From the NCBI RefSeq assembly GCF_014251655.1, contig NZ_CP059225.1, forward strand, positions 65,854 to 129,853: a stretch of DNA of 64,000 nucleotides. Direction: 5' to 3'. The notes under the pieces were generated by a model that was given only the letters and a program-made list of their open reading frames with translations, had not been told where the DNA came from and ran no database searches. This DNA comes from Blattabacterium cuenoti (GTDB lineage: Bacteria > Bacteroidota > Bacteroidia > Flavobacteriales > Blattabacteriaceae). Shown piece by piece: positions 9,000 through 18,217 of this stretch. Both the position numbers and the translations under genes were made by a program. Every line of letters begins with the position of its first letter. Position 1 is the stretch's first letter.

Positions 9000-10391
9000 A
9001 TGTTAGATCACTATGAATCTTCTTCTATAAGAAATCCATTAATTATAGGAAAAAAAACATATAAAAATATTACAGATGATATCTTAAATCCTATAATAAA
9101 AAAAAAATGTGGAAAATTATGGTGGATAGCTTTATTTATTTCTATTTTAGCTTTTTTATGGGGAATTCTATGTATTTTTTATACAATAGGAACTGGTATT
9201 GGAGTTTGGGGTTTAAACAGAACAATAAATTGGGCTTGGGATATTACTAATTTTGTTTGGTGGGTTGGAATTGGTCATGCTGGAACTTTAATTTCTGCTG
9301 TTTTATTATTATTCCGTCAAAAATGGCGTTTGTCTATTAATCGTTCAGCAGAAGCAATGACTATTTTTGCAGTCATACAAGCTGGTTTATTTCCAATTAT
9401 TCATATGGGAAGGCCATGGAATGCTCATTGGGTTTTACCTATTCCTAATCAATTTGGAACATTATGGCCTAACTTCAATTCTCCTCTATTATGGGATGTT
9501 TTTGCCATTAGTACTTATTTTTCTGTTTCTGCCGTATTTTGGTTTATGGGACTTATTCCTGATTTTGCAATGATACGAGATCGTGTTTCAAATCCTTTTA
9601 AAAAAAAAATTTATAGTATTCTTAGTTTTGGATGGGGAGGAAGCTCTAAAGAATGGCAAAGATTTGAAGAACTATCTTTAGTATTAGCAGGATTGTGTAC
9701 TCCATTGGTTTTTTCTGTACATACTATAGTTTCTTTTGATTTTTCAACTTCTGTTATTAAAGGATGGCATAGTACAATATTTCCTCCTTATTTTGTCGCA
9801 GGAGCTATTTTTTCTGGATTCGCTATGGTACAAACTTTATTAGGTGTTACAAGAAAAGTTCTTTCTTTAGAAAATTATATTACTAGAGACCATATTGAAT
9901 ATATGAATATGATTATTCTTTTAACAGGAGGAATAGTTTTATTAGCTTATATTTCCGAATTTATTCTTTCTTGGTATTCTGGAAATATTTTTGAAAAATT
10001 TATTTATTTTTCTGTAGAAGCAGCTAAAGGACCATTTTGGTGGGCTTTCTGGACTCTTATCATTTGTAATGTTGTCATTCCACAATTTTTGTGGATTAAA
10101 TCTATACGAAGAAGTTTTTTTTGTTCTTATGTCATATCAATAATTATAAATATTGGAATGTGGTTTGAAAGATTTGATATTATTGTTTTAAATCTAAGTC
10201 ATGATTATCTTCCATCATCTTGGACTGGTTTTATTCCATCGTTTGTAGATGTTGGAATATTTATAGGGACTTTTGGTTTATTTTTTATTCTTTATTTATT
10301 ATACATACGTGTATTTCCAGTGATCTCACAATCAGAATTGAAAACCATATTGAAATCAGAAAATAACAAAATAATAAGGAAAAATGAATAA
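9000..10391 (+). CDS. actC: Alternative complex III membrane subunit ActC (NrfD-like)
   Basis: A 463-residue polytopic protein with about ten hydrophobic segments, of the NrfD/PsrC family. It is the main quinol-binding membrane subunit of alternative complex III. A conserved early loop reads TNFVWWVGIGHAGTLISA (about residue 84-101) and IHMGRPWNAHW follows at about 138, both typical of ActC. Its end overlaps the start of actD by 8 bases, indicating translational coupling. Confidence 0.92.
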   Translation: MLDHYESSSIRNPLIIGKKTYKNITDDILNPIIKKKCGKLWWIALFISILAFLWGILCIFYTIGTGIGVWGLNRTINWAWDITNFVWWVGIGHAGTLISAVLLLFRQKWRLSINRSAEAMTIFAVIQAGLFPIIHMGRPWNAHWVLPIPNQFGTLWPNFNSPLLWDVFAISTYFSVSAVFWFMGLIPDFAMIRDRVSNPFKKKIYSILSFGWGGSSKEWQRFEELSLVLAGLCTPLVFSVHTIVSFDFSTSVIKGWHSTIFPPYFVAGAIFSGFAMVQTLLGVTRKVLSLENYITRDHIEYMNMIILLTGGIVLLAYISEFILSWYSGNIFEKFIYFSVEAAKGPFWWAFWTLIICNVVIPQFLWIKSIRRSFFCSYVISIIINIGMWFERFDIIVLNLSHDYLPSSWTGFIPSFVDVGIFIGTFGLFFILYLLYIRVFPVISQSELKTILKSENNKIIRKNE

Positions 10392-10908
10392 AATACATGT
10401 ACATGCATTATATGATAATGATGATACATTGGTAAATAGTATTAAAGTGATTCAAAATCATACTCAATTTAGTATTTATGAAGTATATTCTCCTTTTCCA
10501 ATACATAACTTAAATAAAATATTAAAATTAAAAAAAACAAACTTATCTTTTTTATCTTTTATATATGGATTACTTGGTTTTTGTATAGCAAGTCTATTAA
10601 CTTGGTATGTCATGATTGTAGATTGGCCTCAAAATATCGGAGGAAAACCCTCTTTTTCTTGGATAAGAAATGTTCCTTCTTTTATTCCCGTTATATTTGA
10701 ATTATCAATTTTTTTTTCTGCACATTTTATGTGTATAACTTATCTTATTCAATGCAAATTATTTCCAGGATTGACTCCGAAAAATCCAGATCCTAGAACT
10801 ACTGATGATATGTTTTTAATGGAAATTCATACCGAAAAAAATACGGATGAATTAGTAAACTTGCTAAAGGAAAATGGAGCTATGAAAATTATTATAAAAA
10901 ACATATAA
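10384..10908 (+). CDS. actD: Alternative complex III subunit ActD (DUF3341)
   Basis: A 174-residue DUF3341 protein with an N-terminal soluble part containing EVYSPFPIH (about residues 38-46), two membrane helices (about 58-80 and 97-125), and a C-terminal DDMFLMEIHTEKN segment. It is a structural membrane subunit of alternative complex III without cofactors. It overlaps actC by 8 bases and is followed after 14 bases by actE. Confidence 0.9.
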   Translation: MNKIHVHALYDNDDTLVNSIKVIQNHTQFSIYEVYSPFPIHNLNKILKLKKTNLSFLSFIYGLLGFCIASLLTWYVMIVDWPQNIGGKPSFSWIRNVPSFIPVIFELSIFFSAHFMCITYLIQCKLFPGLTPKNPDPRTTDDMFLMEIHTEKNTDELVNLLKENGAMKIIIKNI

Positions 10909-10922
10909 TTTAGGAATAAATT

Positions 10923-11534
10923 ATGATTAAATACTTTTTTAAAATAATTATTATTTTTAATATTTTTTTATTTTTAGAGTCTTGTTGGATAAACAAAAAA
11001 AAACCCAATGTGGTATATATGCCAGATATGTATTATTCAGAAGCATATGAGCCATATGCAGATCCTAATTTCAATTATAAAAGAAAACTTAAAAAAATTC
11101 CCATTCCTTTTTTTTCAAAAGGAAAAACTTCTTCTCTTTTACCGGTAAAAGGAAGTATTCCTAGAACATATTTTTATAATTCTATTTCTTATCAAATAAA
11201 AAGTAAAGGATTTAGTTATTCTAAAAAAATAAAGACGTATCCTTTTCAAAAAACAGTAGGAGAAACAGAAGAAATTATTTTAAAAAAAGGTAAAAAATTA
11301 TATCAAATAAACTGTGCTATATGCCATGGAAATAAAGGAGATGGACAAGGTCCATTAGTAAAGAATGATAAAATTTTAGGTATTCCTAATTATAAAGATA
11401 GAGATATTACTATTGGTAGTGTTTATCATATCATTACGTATGGAAAAAATAATATGAATTCTTATGCATCCCAATTAAATGAAATAGATAGATGGAAAGT
11501 ATCAAAATATGTAATGTATCTAAAAAATAAATAA
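10923..11534 (+). CDS. actE: Alternative complex III monoheme cytochrome c subunit ActE
   Basis: A 203-residue lipoprotein-like cytochrome with an N-terminal hydrophobic segment ending in LESCW (lipidation Cys at about residue 21). One heme motif, CAICH, is at about residues 131-135, and a likely axial Met lies in the NNMNSYA stretch near residue 178. The early segment with MYYSEAYEPYADP is typical of ActE. It would pass electrons from the complex to a downstream oxidase or soluble cytochrome. It ends 2 bases before actF. Confidence 0.9.
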   Translation: MIKYFFKIIIIFNIFLFLESCWINKKKPNVVYMPDMYYSEAYEPYADPNFNYKRKLKKIPIPFFSKGKTSSLLPVKGSIPRTYFYNSISYQIKSKGFSYSKKIKTYPFQKTVGETEEIILKKGKKLYQINCAICHGNKGDGQGPLVKNDKILGIPNYKDRDITIGSVYHIITYGKNNMNSYASQLNEIDRWKVSKYVMYLKNK

Positions 11535-11536
11535 AG

Positions 11537-12778
11537 ATGTATCGATTTTCTATAATGAATAAAAAAATTATCATTTCAATGATAATTATTGGTTTTATTT
11601 TGATTTTATTGGATAAAAAATTTTTTAATAAAAAAATTTATAATTTTTCTAAAGAAGAAGGAAAAGAAATAAAATATGAAAAAAAAGAAAATGAACCTTG
11701 GAGTGGTTTATATATTTCCATTTTTTATTTTACTTCTATATCTTTGGGCGCTTTATTTTTTTTAGGAATACAAAATATTTCAAATTCAGGATGGTCTATT
11801 ATTATTCATCCAATAATGGAAGATATAGCTTCTTTTATTCCATATGGAAGTATCATGATTTTTATCATTTTATCATTAAATACCCTTGATTATATTCATT
11901 TATTTCATTGGATGAGTCCGGATCTATTCGATCCTATTTCTTTAAAGTATGATAAAATTATTGCAAGTAAAAAACTATTTTTAAATACTCCTTTTTTTTT
12001 AATAAGAAGTTTAATTTATGTATTAGGATGTAGTTTTTTTTATTTTAAAATAAGGAAAAAATCTCATATACTCGATCAAACACATTCTTTGAATGATTAT
12101 AAAAAATTGTATTTTATATCTCTTATTTTCATTATATTTTTCTCCATTGTTTCTATACTGATAGCATGGGATTGGATTATGTCTTTAAATCCACATTGGT
12201 TTAGTACTTTATTCGGATGGTATATTTTAAGTAGTTATATAGTAACAGGAATAGGAACAATTACAATTATATCTATTTACCTTAATAAAAAAGGATATTT
12301 CCCTTTATTTAATAAAAATCATTTGCATGACTTAAGCAAATATTTATTTTCTAGTAGTTTATTATGGAGTTATTTATGGTTTTCACAATTCCTACTTTAT
12401 TGGTATGGAAATATTCCAGAAGAAATTTATTATTTCTTAAAGAGAGAAGAAATATATCAATCTATTCATTTTTGGATATTAATTCCAAATCTTGTTATTC
12501 CACTATTTGGATTAATAAGTAGCAAAAATAAAACTAACCCTAAAATAGTTTTTTCAATAGCTTTTACCTTACTTATTGGACATTATATAGAAACATATAG
12601 TTTAATAGCTCCTGATGTAGAAATCCAATTCGGAATGTCTGAAATTGGTTCTTTATTACTAATAGGAGGTATTTTTTATTATATTTTATTTTCAAATTTG
12701 AATAAGAGAAAACCAAATGCTTCCAAAGGAAATCCTTTTTTTCAAGAAAGTAAAAATTATGAATATCCTTATATGTAA
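11537..12778 (+). CDS. actF: Alternative complex III membrane subunit ActF
   Basis: A 413-residue polytopic protein (about ten hydrophobic segments), the second NrfD-like membrane subunit of alternative complex III. Recognisable segments include the HWMSPDLFDP loop (about residue 122), IAWDWIMSLNPHWFSTLFGW (about residues 208-228) and FSQFLLYWYGNIPEE (about 281-296). It closes the act run. The cytochrome oxidase genes coxB and coxA that often follow actF in flavobacteria are absent here, and the next gene is convergent. Another ATG (codon 7, MNKKII) is possible as the start. Confidence 0.9.
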   Translation: MYRFSIMNKKIIISMIIIGFILILLDKKFFNKKIYNFSKEEGKEIKYEKKENEPWSGLYISIFYFTSISLGALFFLGIQNISNSGWSIIIHPIMEDIASFIPYGSIMIFIILSLNTLDYIHLFHWMSPDLFDPISLKYDKIIASKKLFLNTPFFLIRSLIYVLGCSFFYFKIRKKSHILDQTHSLNDYKKLYFISLIFIIFFSIVSILIAWDWIMSLNPHWFSTLFGWYILSSYIVTGIGTITIISIYLNKKGYFPLFNKNHLHDLSKYLFSSSLLWSYLWFSQFLLYWYGNIPEEIYYFLKREEIYQSIHFWILIPNLVIPLFGLISSKNKTNPKIVFSIAFTLLIGHYIETYSLIAPDVEIQFGMSEIGSLLLIGGIFYYILFSNLNKRKPNASKGNPFFQESKNYEYPYM

Positions 12779-12979
12779 AACTTTAATTTAAGATAATTTT
12801 CTTTGTAAGAAAAAATTCTACTTTTTTATATTATGTATGAAATGAAAAATCTGTAATACGTAATATAAAAAATGAATTTGTAAAAATACTATTGAATGTT
12901 GGTTGATTAAAAACGTTTTAACGTTTGTAATATTGATAAACTTCCGTTCAATATGAAAAACAAATTTATGATGAAATAT

Positions 12980-13001
12980 AAAAAAAAAAGATCTTTTTTT
13001 T
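12980..13001. terminator. Palindromic bidirectional terminator between actF and the RCK gene
   Basis: A run of ten A, then GATC, then eight T (perfect palindrome A8-GATC-T8 at 12982-13001, with ATAT flanks on both sides). Read from either strand it gives a hairpin followed by U residues. It lies between two convergent genes, 15 bases from the end of the RCK gene. The rest of the 12779-13015 gap holds only AT-rich sequence with a small ACGTTTTA-type tandem repeat near 12920. Confidence 0.5.
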
Positions 13002-13015
13002 ATATTATTAATTAA

Positions 13016-13711
13016 TCATTTTTTATCTTTCAAAAAGTTCATGATTGATTTATTAGAACCGAATAGAGTTAATATGTCTCCTTTTTGTAAAATAGTATCT
13101 CCTGTAACAAGTCCGATTACTTTTCTTGTTGAATTATTCTCTTTGTTATACATAGTTTTTTTCATATTTTCTCGTATTACGGTAATTAAAGAAACAGAAT
13201 ATTTTTGTGTTAACTTTAAACTTTTAACAGACTTCCCATTAAAAGAAAATGGAGAAAAAACTTCTGCTATAGAATGTTTATTATCCACTCTGAAATAATC
13301 TAATGCATAATTGAAAGATATTTGTTTAGTTAATCTAAATGCAGCATCCTGTTCTGGATGAACAACATCATTAATCCCCATAGCTTCTAATATTGTATCA
13401 TGTATTTTTGATAAAGATCTACTGATTATTCTAAGATGTTTATATTTTTTTTTTAAAATAGCTGTTGTTACTATTGAGGCCCCTTCATTTTCTCCTATCG
13501 CTACAATTCCTAAATCAGCTTGTTGAATAGGTAATACTTTATAAGCGGATTCATTATTAGCATCCATACATACTACATTCGCTATATGATCTTTTAATAA
13601 ATCTACCTGTTCCATTTTTTGATCTATTCCGAATACTTCATGTCCATTATCTGTTAAATTAAGAGCTAAAGATCTTCCAAAATTACCTAATCCAATAATT
13701 ATAATCTTCAT
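13016..13711 (-). CDS. Potassium uptake regulatory subunit (KtrA/TrkA, RCK domain)
   Basis: A 231-residue cytoplasmic RCK protein. The N-terminal Rossmann fold carries GLGNFG (about residues 7-12) and an acidic end of strand two (FGIDQKMEQVD). The region to about 135 is the RCK_N domain, and about 140-231 is the RCK_C domain. It gates the membrane subunit encoded immediately upstream (9 bases). The single RCK unit matches KtrA rather than the duplicated proteobacterial TrkA. Nucleotide or c-di-AMP control is known for the family but cannot be read from the sequence. Confidence 0.88.
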   Translation of the reverse strand: MKIIIIGLGNFGRSLALNLTDNGHEVFGIDQKMEQVDLLKDHIANVVCMDANNESAYKVLPIQQADLGIVAIGENEGASIVTTAILKKKYKHLRIISRSLSKIHDTILEAMGINDVVHPEQDAAFRLTKQISFNYALDYFRVDNKHSIAEVFSPFSFNGKSVKSLKLTQKYSVSLITVIRENMKKTMYNKENNSTRKVIGLVTGDTILQKGDILTLFGSNKSIMNFLKDKK

Positions 13712-13720
13712 ATTATTTCA

Positions 13721-15469
13721 TTAATTAATAAGAATATCCCCTATAGGATATCTATAACAATAATGATAATTAATTCTATGATTTCTTAATAAACCAATCA
13801 TTACATTGAAAACTCCTATTCTTCCTAATAACATTAAACATATTAAAACTAATTTACTACCATTTGATAAATTAGAAGTAATCCCTAAAGATAATCCTGC
13901 TGTTGAAAAAGCAGAAAAAACTTCAAAAGAAATAGACAAAATATCCTTTTTAGGATCCAATATAATAATCATCAAAATACTTATATATATAACAATTAAA
14001 GATAATATAATAATTGAAAAAGCTAATCGAACTGATTCTGAAGATATCTCTTTTCTTTGAATTTCTAATCTTTTTTTTCCTTTAGATAAAGAAACAATAT
14101 TCATCAAAGCTAGTGCAAAAGTACTAGTTTTGATCCCTCCACCAGTAGATGCCGGAGAAGCACCTATCCACATCAAAAAAATCGTAAAAAAAATAGTAAC
14201 AGGAGCTAAAGAACTCATATTTAAAACATGAAAACCTGCGGTTCTAGATGTCGCAGAAGAAAAAAATGAAGCCATCCATTTTCCATAAAAAGAAGAATGC
14301 TCCGATAGAGAACAATAATATTCACTAACGTAATAAAAAATAGTTCCAAAAAAAAGTAGAAAAAAAGTAGTAAATACAACGATTTTTGTATTTAAAGTTA
14401 CTATATGTACAGGATATCGAAAATATTCATCTTTAAAAATTCTATAAAAATATTTTTTTATAGTAAACCATATATATGTAAAAAAATTAAATAAAATATG
14501 AAACCCTATCCCTCCTAATATCAATAAACAAGCAACAATAAATTGCAACAAATAATTAAATCTTACAGTTTCTGAATACAAACCTTTGCTAAGAGTAGAA
14601 AAACCACTATTACAAAAAGCAGATATAGAATGAAAAATAGAAAAAAATAAAGGACTATCGGTTTCTATTATAGTTTTATCTCTAATTGAAAAATAAATTA
14701 GTAAGGTTCCTATAGATTCAACTGTCAAAGTGAACATAACTACTTTAACTGCTAAACTAAGAACATTACTTGTAGTTTTTGTATTTAAAAAATTACTAAT
14801 AAAAATAGCTTCTTTAAAAGAAAATCCATTCCTAAAAAAAAAACTAAAAAAAGAAGTGATAGTTAAAATACCTAAACCTCCTAGTTCCACCAAAATAAGT
14901 ATAATGACTTTTCCCAAATAAGTAAAATCTTTAGCTGTATCTAATACAACTAACCCAGTTACACATACGGCACTAGTAGAAGTAAATAATGCATCTACAA
15001 AGGATATTCTTTTCACTGTTGAAGCCGGTAACATTAATAAAATGGATCCTAAAAAAGATAGAAATACAAAACTAGTAATAAGTATAAAAGCAGGATTATA
15101 TATTTTAATATATATTATCCGCATAAAATAAGTAACACGAATTAGGATATATAAAATTAAACTAATAAGTAAAGATATTTTGATATCTGTTGTTATTTTT
15201 CCTTCTTTGTAGAAGAATATTTTTACAAAAGAAAAAACAATAAAAATTATTAATATAAAAAAAGACAAAAAAATCATGGATTTATAACTTTTTTCAATAT
15301 TCTTATCAAATAGAATAAATAAGTGTATAATACTTATAGAAGAGACTATACCTATAAGGATTTCCGATTGAAAAAAGTGAAAAGCATTCCATCCTAGATA
15401 TACAATAATATAAATAAATATAATTGGGGTTGCATATTCTAAAATATTTCGAAGTTTAATTCTAATCAT
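13721..15469 (-). CDS. Potassium transporter membrane subunit (KtrB/TrkH)
   Basis: A 582-residue polytopic K+ uptake protein of the Trk/Ktr family. Pore-loop-type segments are visible: SAVCVTGLVVLDTAKDF, SAFCNSGFSTLS, ATSRTAGFHVLNMSSL and SAFSTAGLSLGI, each with the Gly expected in the selectivity filter. An N-terminal extension of about five hydrophobic segments precedes the core, as in many Bacteroidota TrkH proteins. It is co-transcribed with the downstream RCK gene. The upstream side is the 576-base gap 15470-16045. Confidence 0.88.
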   Translation of the reverse strand: MIRIKLRNILEYATPIIFIYIIVYLGWNAFHFFQSEILIGIVSSISIIHLFILFDKNIEKSYKSMIFLSFFILIIFIVFSFVKIFFYKEGKITTDIKISLLISLILYILIRVTYFMRIIYIKIYNPAFILITSFVFLSFLGSILLMLPASTVKRISFVDALFTSTSAVCVTGLVVLDTAKDFTYLGKVIILILVELGGLGILTITSFFSFFFRNGFSFKEAIFISNFLNTKTTSNVLSLAVKVVMFTLTVESIGTLLIYFSIRDKTIIETDSPLFFSIFHSISAFCNSGFSTLSKGLYSETVRFNYLLQFIVACLLILGGIGFHILFNFFTYIWFTIKKYFYRIFKDEYFRYPVHIVTLNTKIVVFTTFFLLFFGTIFYYVSEYYCSLSEHSSFYGKWMASFFSSATSRTAGFHVLNMSSLAPVTIFFTIFLMWIGASPASTGGGIKTSTFALALMNIVSLSKGKKRLEIQRKEISSESVRLAFSIIILSLIVIYISILMIIILDPKKDILSISFEVFSAFSTAGLSLGITSNLSNGSKLVLICLMLLGRIGVFNVMIGLLRNHRINYHYCYRYPIGDILIN

Positions 15470-16045
15470 TTCCTAATGAAATATTTTTTTACTATTCTTC
15501 TAATATTTTTTTTTCTTTTTTTTAATTTTTTCAGTATACTGAAATATAAAAATATCATAATCAATCTCTACTTTTCTTTTTTATAATCATTTTATCAAAA
15601 ATTGATATTATTAAACTTAAATTTTGGATGAGATAAAATAAATAATTTTTCTTTTAACAAAAAAATGATTTTTATCTTATTAAATAATCTTATTTAGTAA
15701 AAAAAAAGGGAATTTATGTTTTATGGTTCTCTTATTTTTTATCATCTAGTTTGTTTTCATTTTTTAATATAAATAATAAAAAATGGAATTTTACTACTAA
15801 TTATAACTCAATAATGAATTAAATCCATTTTTTTATATATAAAAATTACAATTCTAATATTTAGAATCGAAAATATATTCATTATGTTATTGAAATAAAA
15901 GACTTTTTTTTAATGCATAAATAATTATTACTTTAAAATAGAAAAAATAATATATTATTTTTTTTATTTTAATTATAAATAATTTATTTTCAGTATATTT
16001 TTTATGATTTTTAATAAATTTTTTTCATCAAAAATCCTTTCAATT
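15470..16045. other. Largest gene-free stretch, AT-rich with two perfect palindromes
   Basis: No recognisable gene or RNA, and no reading frame longer than about 20 codons stands out. It holds a 16-bp perfect palindrome TTTCAGTATACTGAAA (15529-15544) and a 22-bp all-AT palindrome (15942-15963). The sequence TTTTCAGTATA recurs near 15988. Both neighbouring genes are on the minus strand, so this is the upstream region of the Ktr genes and the downstream region of tsaB. It could be a decayed gene, a terminator/promoter region or a replication-related site; I cannot decide. Confidence 0.5.
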
Positions 16046-16690
16046 TTACAAATAGAAAGGAAGAAATTTTTCTATATTATTGAATTCCTTATTACAATAT
16101 TTTACATAAGAAATCTCAGACATATCCATTGATGATGGATATGTTTGGAAAAACAATTTATTATTTTTTACAGATAAAAATTTATCTGCTATAAAATTTC
16201 CTAAAAAATAGACCTTTTTATCTTTTTTTTTAGAAAAAGTTTTGAAAAAATTGTCATTAAACTTTTTTATAAAAATAGGGCTCAGTCTTTTTTTATATTC
16301 ATTAAATAATGAAGTATAAAATAAATCAGATTTAGCATGAATCATAGGGATAAAAATACCACTTTTTATATTATTAAATTTATGAACAAGAATAGTTAAA
16401 GAATCTATAGATAATAAAGGAATTCCCAAAGATAAACATAATCCTTTAGCAGCAGAAGCTCCTATTCTTAAAGAAGTATATGATCCTGGACCTTTACTAA
16501 CACAAATAGATTTTAAATCTTTAAAATCTATTTTAGCTATTTTCATGGCATATTGTATGAACATATGTAATTTTTCTGAATGAAGATACCCTTCTGAACA
16601 CTCCTCTATAGAGGCTATACATATTCCATTTTTTGCTATACTAATTGAGCAATTTTTTGTAGAAGTTTCTAAATTTAGAATTAAAGACAT
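16046..16690 (-). CDS. tsaB: tRNA threonylcarbamoyladenosine biosynthesis protein TsaB
   Basis: A 214-residue ASKHA-fold protein. It begins LILNLETSTKNCSISI and carries the family segment CVSKGPGSYTSLRIGASAAKG (about residues 62-82). TsaB is the scaffold partner of TsaD in making t6A37 on ANN-decoding tRNAs. TsaD, TsaC and TsaE are not in this window. It is divergent from nadE with only 28 bases between start codons, so its promoter must be very short or lie inside nadE. Confidence 0.9.
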   Translation of the reverse strand: MSLILNLETSTKNCSISIAKNGICIASIEECSEGYLHSEKLHMFIQYAMKIAKIDFKDLKSICVSKGPGSYTSLRIGASAAKGLCLSLGIPLLSIDSLTILVHKFNNIKSGIFIPMIHAKSDLFYTSLFNEYKKRLSPIFIKKFNDNFFKTFSKKKDKKVYFLGNFIADKFLSVKNNKLFFQTYPSSMDMSEISYVKYCNKEFNNIEKFLPFYL

Positions 16691-16718
16691 ATATATAAAA
16701 AATACACTTTAAAAACAA

Positions 16719-17513
16719 ATGATAAAAGAAGAAAAAATAATTCAACATATCGTATGTTGGTTAAAAAGATATATAAAAAAATCTCAATCAAATGGTTTTA
16801 TTATTGGAATATCTGGAGGAATTGATTCTTCAGTTACATCTTATTTAGTAGCTCTAACAAAATTAGATACAATAATATTGGAAATGCCTATTTCAGAAAA
16901 AGAGGATAGTTTATTATCTAAAAAACATGCAAAATTTTTAACTGATAAATTTGATAATGTTCATTATTTAAAAAAAGATTTATCCACTTTATTCATTTCC
17001 TTTTGTCATACTATGAATATAAAAAACAAAACCAAGGAAAACACACTTTTAGCATTAGCTAATGTTAAATCTCGTTTACGAATGTTAATGTTATATTATT
17101 ACGCTAATATAAAAAATTATCTTGTTGTTGGAACTGGAAACAAAATAGAAGATTTTGGAGTAGGTTTTTTTACAAAATATGGAGATGGTGGAGTTGATTT
17201 ACTTCCTATAGCAGATTTGACTAAAAGTGATATTCGTTTGATAGCTAAAAAATTGAATATTATAAATGAAATTCAAGAAGCAAAACCAACAGATGGTCTT
17301 TGGGAAGATCAACGATCGGATGAAGAACAATTAGGAGCAACTTATGAAGAATTGGAATGGGCTATGAAAATTATAAAGAAAAAAAATTACAATTTTTGTA
17401 CAACAGAAAACAAAAAAATATTAAAAATATATCAAACTTTACATAGAAAAAATAACCATAAATTGGTTCCAATCCCTATATGTAAAATTCCAAAAATATT
17501 AAAATGGGAATGA
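16719..17513 (+). CDS. nadE: NH3-dependent NAD+ synthetase
   Basis: A 264-residue enzyme for the last step of NAD synthesis (deamido-NAD + NH3 + ATP). The ATP-pyrophosphatase P-loop GISGGIDSSV is at about residues 28-38, GTGNKIEDFGVGFFTKYGDG at about 138-157, and PTDGLWEDQRSDEEQLG at about 190. No N-terminal glutaminase domain is present, so it must use free ammonia. The intact family length and motifs indicate a working enzyme. folE follows after 48 bases. Confidence 0.93.
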   Translation: MIKEEKIIQHIVCWLKRYIKKSQSNGFIIGISGGIDSSVTSYLVALTKLDTIILEMPISEKEDSLLSKKHAKFLTDKFDNVHYLKKDLSTLFISFCHTMNIKNKTKENTLLALANVKSRLRMLMLYYYANIKNYLVVGTGNKIEDFGVGFFTKYGDGGVDLLPIADLTKSDIRLIAKKLNIINEIQEAKPTDGLWEDQRSDEEQLGATYEELEWAMKIIKKKNYNFCTTENKKILKIYQTLHRKNNHKLVPIPICKIPKILKWE

Positions 17514-17561
17514 TATCTTCTTTTTATTAAATAAAATATCGTTTTTGTAACTTTATTTTTT

Positions 17562-18212
17562 ATGATGAAAGAAAAAAATAAAAATAAAAATTCTATTTTA
17601 AATCATTCATATTTACGAAAAGATGCTTTTTGTAATATAAGTGATCAAGAAAAAATTGAAAAAATAGAAAAACATTTTTTTCAAATTATGAAAGTTTTAG
17701 GACTAAATATGAATGATGATAGTTTACGTTTAACTCCTAAACGTGTAGCAAAAATGTTTATACAAGAAATATTTAGTGGTCTTGATCCAAAAAAAATACC
17801 TAAACCTTCTATTTTCGAAAATAAATATAAGTATAATCAGATGTTAATAGAAAAAAATATCACAGTTTATTCTACCTGTGAACATCATTTTCTACCTATT
17901 GTAGGAAAAGCTCATGTCGGTTATATATCTCATGGAAAAGTTGTTGGACTTTCCAAAATTAATAGGATTGTGAATTTTTATGCAAGAAGACCACAAGTAC
18001 AAGAACGTTTAACAATGCAAATTGTAGAATATTTACAAAATATATTAGATACAAAAGATGTAGCTTGTATAATAGAGGCAAAACATTTGTGCGTCAACTC
18101 TCGTGGAATTAGAGATATAGATAGTACTACGATTACAACTGAATTTATAGGATCTTTTAAGGAAAATTCAGAAGTTCGAAAAGAATTTTTACATCATATT
18201 GGAATATCGTAA
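17562..18212 (+). CDS. folE: GTP cyclohydrolase I
   Basis: A 216-residue type I GTP cyclohydrolase, the first step from GTP to dihydroneopterin and folate. Zinc ligands are visible in CEHHFLP (about residues 106-112) and in the CVNSRGIRD segment (about 177-185). SKINRIVNFYARRPQVQERL is the conserved substrate-binding helix. The N-terminal 40 residues are a Lys/Asn-rich variable extension. cysS starts 5 bases downstream. Confidence 0.93.
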   Translation: MMKEKNKNKNSILNHSYLRKDAFCNISDQEKIEKIEKHFFQIMKVLGLNMNDDSLRLTPKRVAKMFIQEIFSGLDPKKIPKPSIFENKYKYNQMLIEKNITVYSTCEHHFLPIVGKAHVGYISHGKVVGLSKINRIVNFYARRPQVQERLTMQIVEYLQNILDTKDVACIIEAKHLCVNSRGIRDIDSTTITTEFIGSFKENSEVRKEFLHHIGIS

Positions 18213-18217
18213 AACAC

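Noticed and set aside
13041-13298. Plus-strand ORF opposite the RCK gene
   Set aside because: The minus strand encodes a clear RCK protein; the antisense frame has no recognisable features.
15720-15780. Possible 18-codon ORF in the large gap
   Set aside because: Too short, no recognisable motif and no coupling to a neighbour.
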